Source: JBNJDW01 sp051745265
GTDB taxonomy: Bacteria > Pseudomonadota > Alphaproteobacteria > Micavibrionales > CSBR16-224
Direction: 5' to 3'
NCBI GenBank assembly: GCA_051745265.1
Contig: JBNJDW010000070.1
Coordinates: forward strand, 1 to 8,505
DNA length: 8,505 nucleotides
The notes beneath the pieces are model-generated. The model saw only the letters and a program-made list of their open reading frames with translations, did not search any database and had not been told where the DNA came from. Numbering within the stretch: the stretch's first letter is position 1; each line of letters opens with the position of its first letter. Positions 6,950 to 8,505 of this stretch are shown here, one piece after another. A program made the position numbers and the translations under genes.

Positions 6950-7600
6950 ATGAAAATTAAACACTTTAAGAAAGCAGAAAAAGGGAACGCTTTGTTTCTG
7001 ATTCTGATTGCAGTGGCGCTGTTCGCAGCACTGTCCTATGCGGTAACACAATCCGGCCGTGGCGGTGGCGGCGTTGATCGGGAGCAGGCGTTGATTGCCG
7101 CTTCACAGATCACCCAGTATGGTGCCGGTCTGCGGACTACATTGACGCGGATGGTCATTACCGGCTCTGGCGCAACAGATATCGTTTTTGACGGCACAGG
7201 TGATGAAGCTGATCAAGTCTTCCACGTTAATGGTGGCGGCGCGGTAGATCAGGCACCACCCGCAAATGCCGGCACAGCAACCACTTACACTTATATGCCG
7301 ACTGACGGAACCAATGGTTTTCATGTGACAGGTGTAGGTTCGGATGATGCAGGCGATGGTCAGGATATTCTGGTCGGTGTTGATGGCCTGTCTCTGGCCG
7401 TTTGCCGGGCGATTAATACTGGTCTGGGCCTGGATGCCGCGCCGACAGAGGAAACAACAGCTGTTGTCATGGGAACGCCGGGTACGACCGCGGCAGGTGA
7501 CAATGCGCATAGCTTTAACTCCAACAGTGGTGAAGCCTTTGCCTGTGTGGATAATACAGGTAATGACTACACCTATTATCACGCCCTTGTGGAGCGTTAA
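6950..7600 (+). CDS. Pilin-like protein with class III signal sequence, lacking Glu at +5
   Basis: 216 residues. The start at 6950 is chosen over an in-frame ATG at 6845 because it has the ribosome binding site AAAGGGG (6 bases upstream), does not overlap the previous gene, and gives a typical short prepilin leader. The leader is MKIKHFKKAEKG (12 residues, five Lys), with predicted prepilin peptidase cleavage after G12. The mature protein starts NALFLILIAV and continues hydrophobic to about residue 35; a GRGGGG stretch follows. Position +5 is Leu where major pilins have Glu. The globular part is Gly/Thr/Asp-rich and has only C152 and C199, which could form a C-terminal disulfide loop like that of many type IV pilins. 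The N-terminal segment is clearly related to that of the next gene's product. It could be the major subunit of an unusual filament or a minor pilin of the GspK kind that lacks Glu5; sequence alone does not decide. Confidence 0.82.
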   Translation: MKIKHFKKAEKGNALFLILIAVALFAALSYAVTQSGRGGGGVDREQALIAASQITQYGAGLRTTLTRMVITGSGATDIVFDGTGDEADQVFHVNGGGAVDQAPPANAGTATTYTYMPTDGTNGFHVTGVGSDDAGDGQDILVGVDGLSLAVCRAINTGLGLDAAPTEETTAVVMGTPGTTAAGDNAHSFNSNSGEAFACVDNTGNDYTYYHALVER

Positions 7601-7611
7601 GATTATCCGGG

Positions 7612-8292
7612 ATGCAAAAATCTGATTTACATTCCGATCTGAATACGGCAACGGCACCGCATTGCGTGGTGCCGTTTGCATATCAGCGCTGCGGGCAAGG
7701 CGGCAGTGTGCTGTTCTATATTTTTATCGCTATTGGTTTGCTGGCGGCTTTAACGCTGACATTTGTCAATAGTGGTAAAGAAGGCATCACAACGCAGGCT
7801 GCACAGCGGATGACCGAGAAACTGTATGTACAGGCCAATGGTATTAAATCCAATATACTGGAATGCGTTTATACCTATCCGGATGGCGGTGGTGATCTCG
7901 ATGGGGATGGTGATATTGATGGTGATGATAATCCCAATATACCCTATCCGTTAAATCCGACGGATGCGAATAATCCTGATGGTGCCGCAGCCAATGATCA
8001 GGTCCGTAATATGCAATGCCCGGGCGCGCCTACGGGCAGTTATGCGATTTATGACGGTGTTGGCACAACAGGCCGCTTCCTGCCCCCGCAGGTAAATGGG
8101 TTTACAGAGTGGATTTATCAGAATAACGCCAATGGTGTTTATATACAGACAACGGGCGCGTCCGATCAGGCGGTTACTGCGGCGCTCGACCGGTTGGAAG
8201 CAAGATATGATACCTGTGAAGCTGATCTTGATTATGGCGATTGCGGCGCCACATGTCTGACCATTTTTCTGTTGCGGACAACCTGCCCATAA
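7612..8292 (+). CDS. Second pilin-like protein: class III signal sequence, six mature Cys, EF-hand-like calcium loop
   Basis: 226 residues from ATG 7612, 11 bases after the previous stop. Predicted cleavage after G31 gives a mature start SVLFYIFIAI, aligned with NALFLILIAV of the upstream paralogue; the similarity runs on ('GLLAALTLTFVNSGK' against 'ALFAALSYAVTQSGR'). Position +5 is Tyr, not Glu. Residues 95-106 (DLDGDGDIDGDD) fit the EF-hand/dockerin calcium loop DxDxDGxIxxxD exactly. Six Cys are in the mature part (C85, C136, C202, C211, C215, C225), suggesting up to three disulfides. The 31-residue leader is long, as in type IVb prepilins. The start is uncertain: ATG 7612 lacks a good ribosome binding site, and GTG at 7666 or 7669 would give a leader of 12-13 residues but also lacks one. 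A minor, tip-type pilin is a reasonable guess, since GspK also lacks Glu5 and binds calcium. Confidence 0.8.
   Translation: MQKSDLHSDLNTATAPHCVVPFAYQRCGQGGSVLFYIFIAIGLLAALTLTFVNSGKEGITTQAAQRMTEKLYVQANGIKSNILECVYTYPDGGGDLDGDGDIDGDDNPNIPYPLNPTDANNPDGAAANDQVRNMQCPGAPTGSYAIYDGVGTTGRFLPPQVNGFTEWIYQNNANGVYIQTTGASDQAVTAALDRLEARYDTCEADLDYGDCGATCLTIFLLRTTCP
7648..7679 (+). promoter_or_regulatory. Strong hairpin within the start of the second pilin-like gene; possible attenuator
   Basis: AACGGCACC (7650-7658) and GGTGCCGTT (7668-7676) form a perfect 9-bp GC-rich stem with a 9-base loop. A bulged T at 7677 allows two more pairs (7648-7649 with 7678-7679). Only TTT follows the stem, so termination would be partial. 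It sits between the coding bodies of two adjacent pilin-like genes, where attenuation could set their ratio. Confidence 0.45.
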
Positions 8293-8305
8293 AATTGTCC
8301 TTTTT
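8276..8305 (+). terminator. Probable intrinsic terminator overlapping the second pilin-like gene's stop codon
   Basis: GGACAA (8276-8281) pairs with TTGTCC (8295-8300) across a 13-base loop that contains the stop codon, and TTTTT (8301-8305) follows directly. The stem is short, so strength is probably moderate. The next promoter-like element starts 92 bases later, which supports a transcript end here. Confidence 0.45.
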
Positions 8306-8396
8306 AACTCTGATAACGAATCAAATATAAGATTTTGGCAAGACACGACCCCTTGGAAAAGGGCGTAAATGCTTGTATACGCACATATTTTTCATA

Positions 8397-8432
8397 TTGC
8401 CACGTTTTTGCCTTAATTTTTTTATATACTTT
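8397..8432 (+). promoter_or_regulatory. Promoter-like element, copy 2 of 2, upstream of the gene beginning at 8494
   Basis: TTGCCACGTT, then TTGCCT, then an AT-rich stretch with TATACT at 8425-8430 aligns without gaps with 6264-6299 (29 of 36 identical, same 22-base spacing from TTGCCA to TATACT). A transcript starting just downstream would have a leader of about 55-60 bases before the ATG at 8494. The surrounding gap (8293-8493) otherwise holds only the terminator and a small hairpin at 8350-8363. Confidence 0.55.
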
Positions 8433-8493
8433 GGATACAAGGTCTTTATGATTAAATTAGAACCTATGTTGACCATCGGGGAAGAGGAGTAGC

Positions 8494-8505
8494 ATGAACA
8501 TTAAA
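8494..8505 (+). CDS. Start of a further gene cut off by the window end; possibly another pilin-like gene
   Basis: Only ATG AAC ATT AAA (MNIK) is visible, preceded by a strong ribosome binding site GAGGAG (8484-8489). The four residues resemble the MKIK start of the pilin-like protein encoded at 6950, and the position downstream of two pilin-like genes makes a third one plausible. Product identity cannot be established from four codons. Confidence 0.55.

Noticed and set aside
7103..7681. 192-codon open frame on the minus strand across the pilin-like genes
   Set aside because: It is antisense to two well-supported genes with class III signal sequences, shows no recognisable domain, and its length is explained by the base composition of the opposite strand.
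8350..8363. CCCTT-GGAA-AAGGG hairpin as an intrinsic terminator
   Set aside because: The 5-bp stem with a GNRA loop is neat, but no T tract follows; the hairpin at 8276-8305 is the better terminator.
1..8505. CRISPR arrays, tRNA or rRNA genes, insertion sequences, phage genes
   Set aside because: No regularly spaced repeats, RNA gene signatures, transposase-like proteins or terminal inverted repeats were seen on either strand.

Overview
This window holds most of one gene cluster for a type IV filament machine (type IV pilus, type IVb pilus or type II secretion class). All genes lie on the + strand and are closely spaced. The secretin indicates a Gram-negative cell. Roughly balanced GC, AT-rich intergenic promoters and the style of the pilin-like N-termini make me think of an alphaproteobacterium, but that is an impression and not a demonstrated assignment.

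Layout. Positions 1-366 are the 3' end of a secretin gene (outer-membrane pore). Positions 386-1909 encode an exported protein with three ASH/choice-of-anchor-D-like Ig domains and a C-terminal domain resembling the PilP/GspC homology region; its position matches pilP in R64-type clusters. Positions 1994-3841 encode the GspE/PilB/PilQ(R64)-type assembly ATPase, with all hallmark motifs. Positions 3934-5154 encode the GspF/PilC/PilR-type inner-membrane platform protein. Positions 5159-6190 encode a bitopic membrane protein with a cytoplasmic Cys-containing domain, a candidate GspL/BfpC-like assembly protein. Positions 6325-6894 encode a small PilO/GspM-like bitopic protein. Positions 6950-7600 and 7612-8292 encode two pilin-like proteins with class III (prepilin) signal sequences. 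A further gene begins at 8494 and is cut off by the window end after four codons.

Working model. The ATPase would drive the platform protein to assemble prepilin-peptidase-processed pilins into a filament. The two bitopic proteins would form the inner-membrane alignment complex, the ASH/PilP-like protein would bridge the periplasm, and the secretin would let the filament or its cargo out. No prepilin peptidase, retraction ATPase (PilT) or PilM-like gene lies in the window.

The most notable points are the ASH-PilP/GspC-like fusion, two pilin-like proteins without the usual Glu at +5 (one with an EF-hand-like calcium loop), and a 36-bp element repeated upstream of two transcription-unit starts (6264-6299 and 8397-8432; 29 of 36 bases identical without gaps). 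RNA hairpins also sit at gene junctions, including one with the ribosome binding site in its loop and one in the start of the second pilin-like gene. Every intergenic stretch is shorter than 300 bases.
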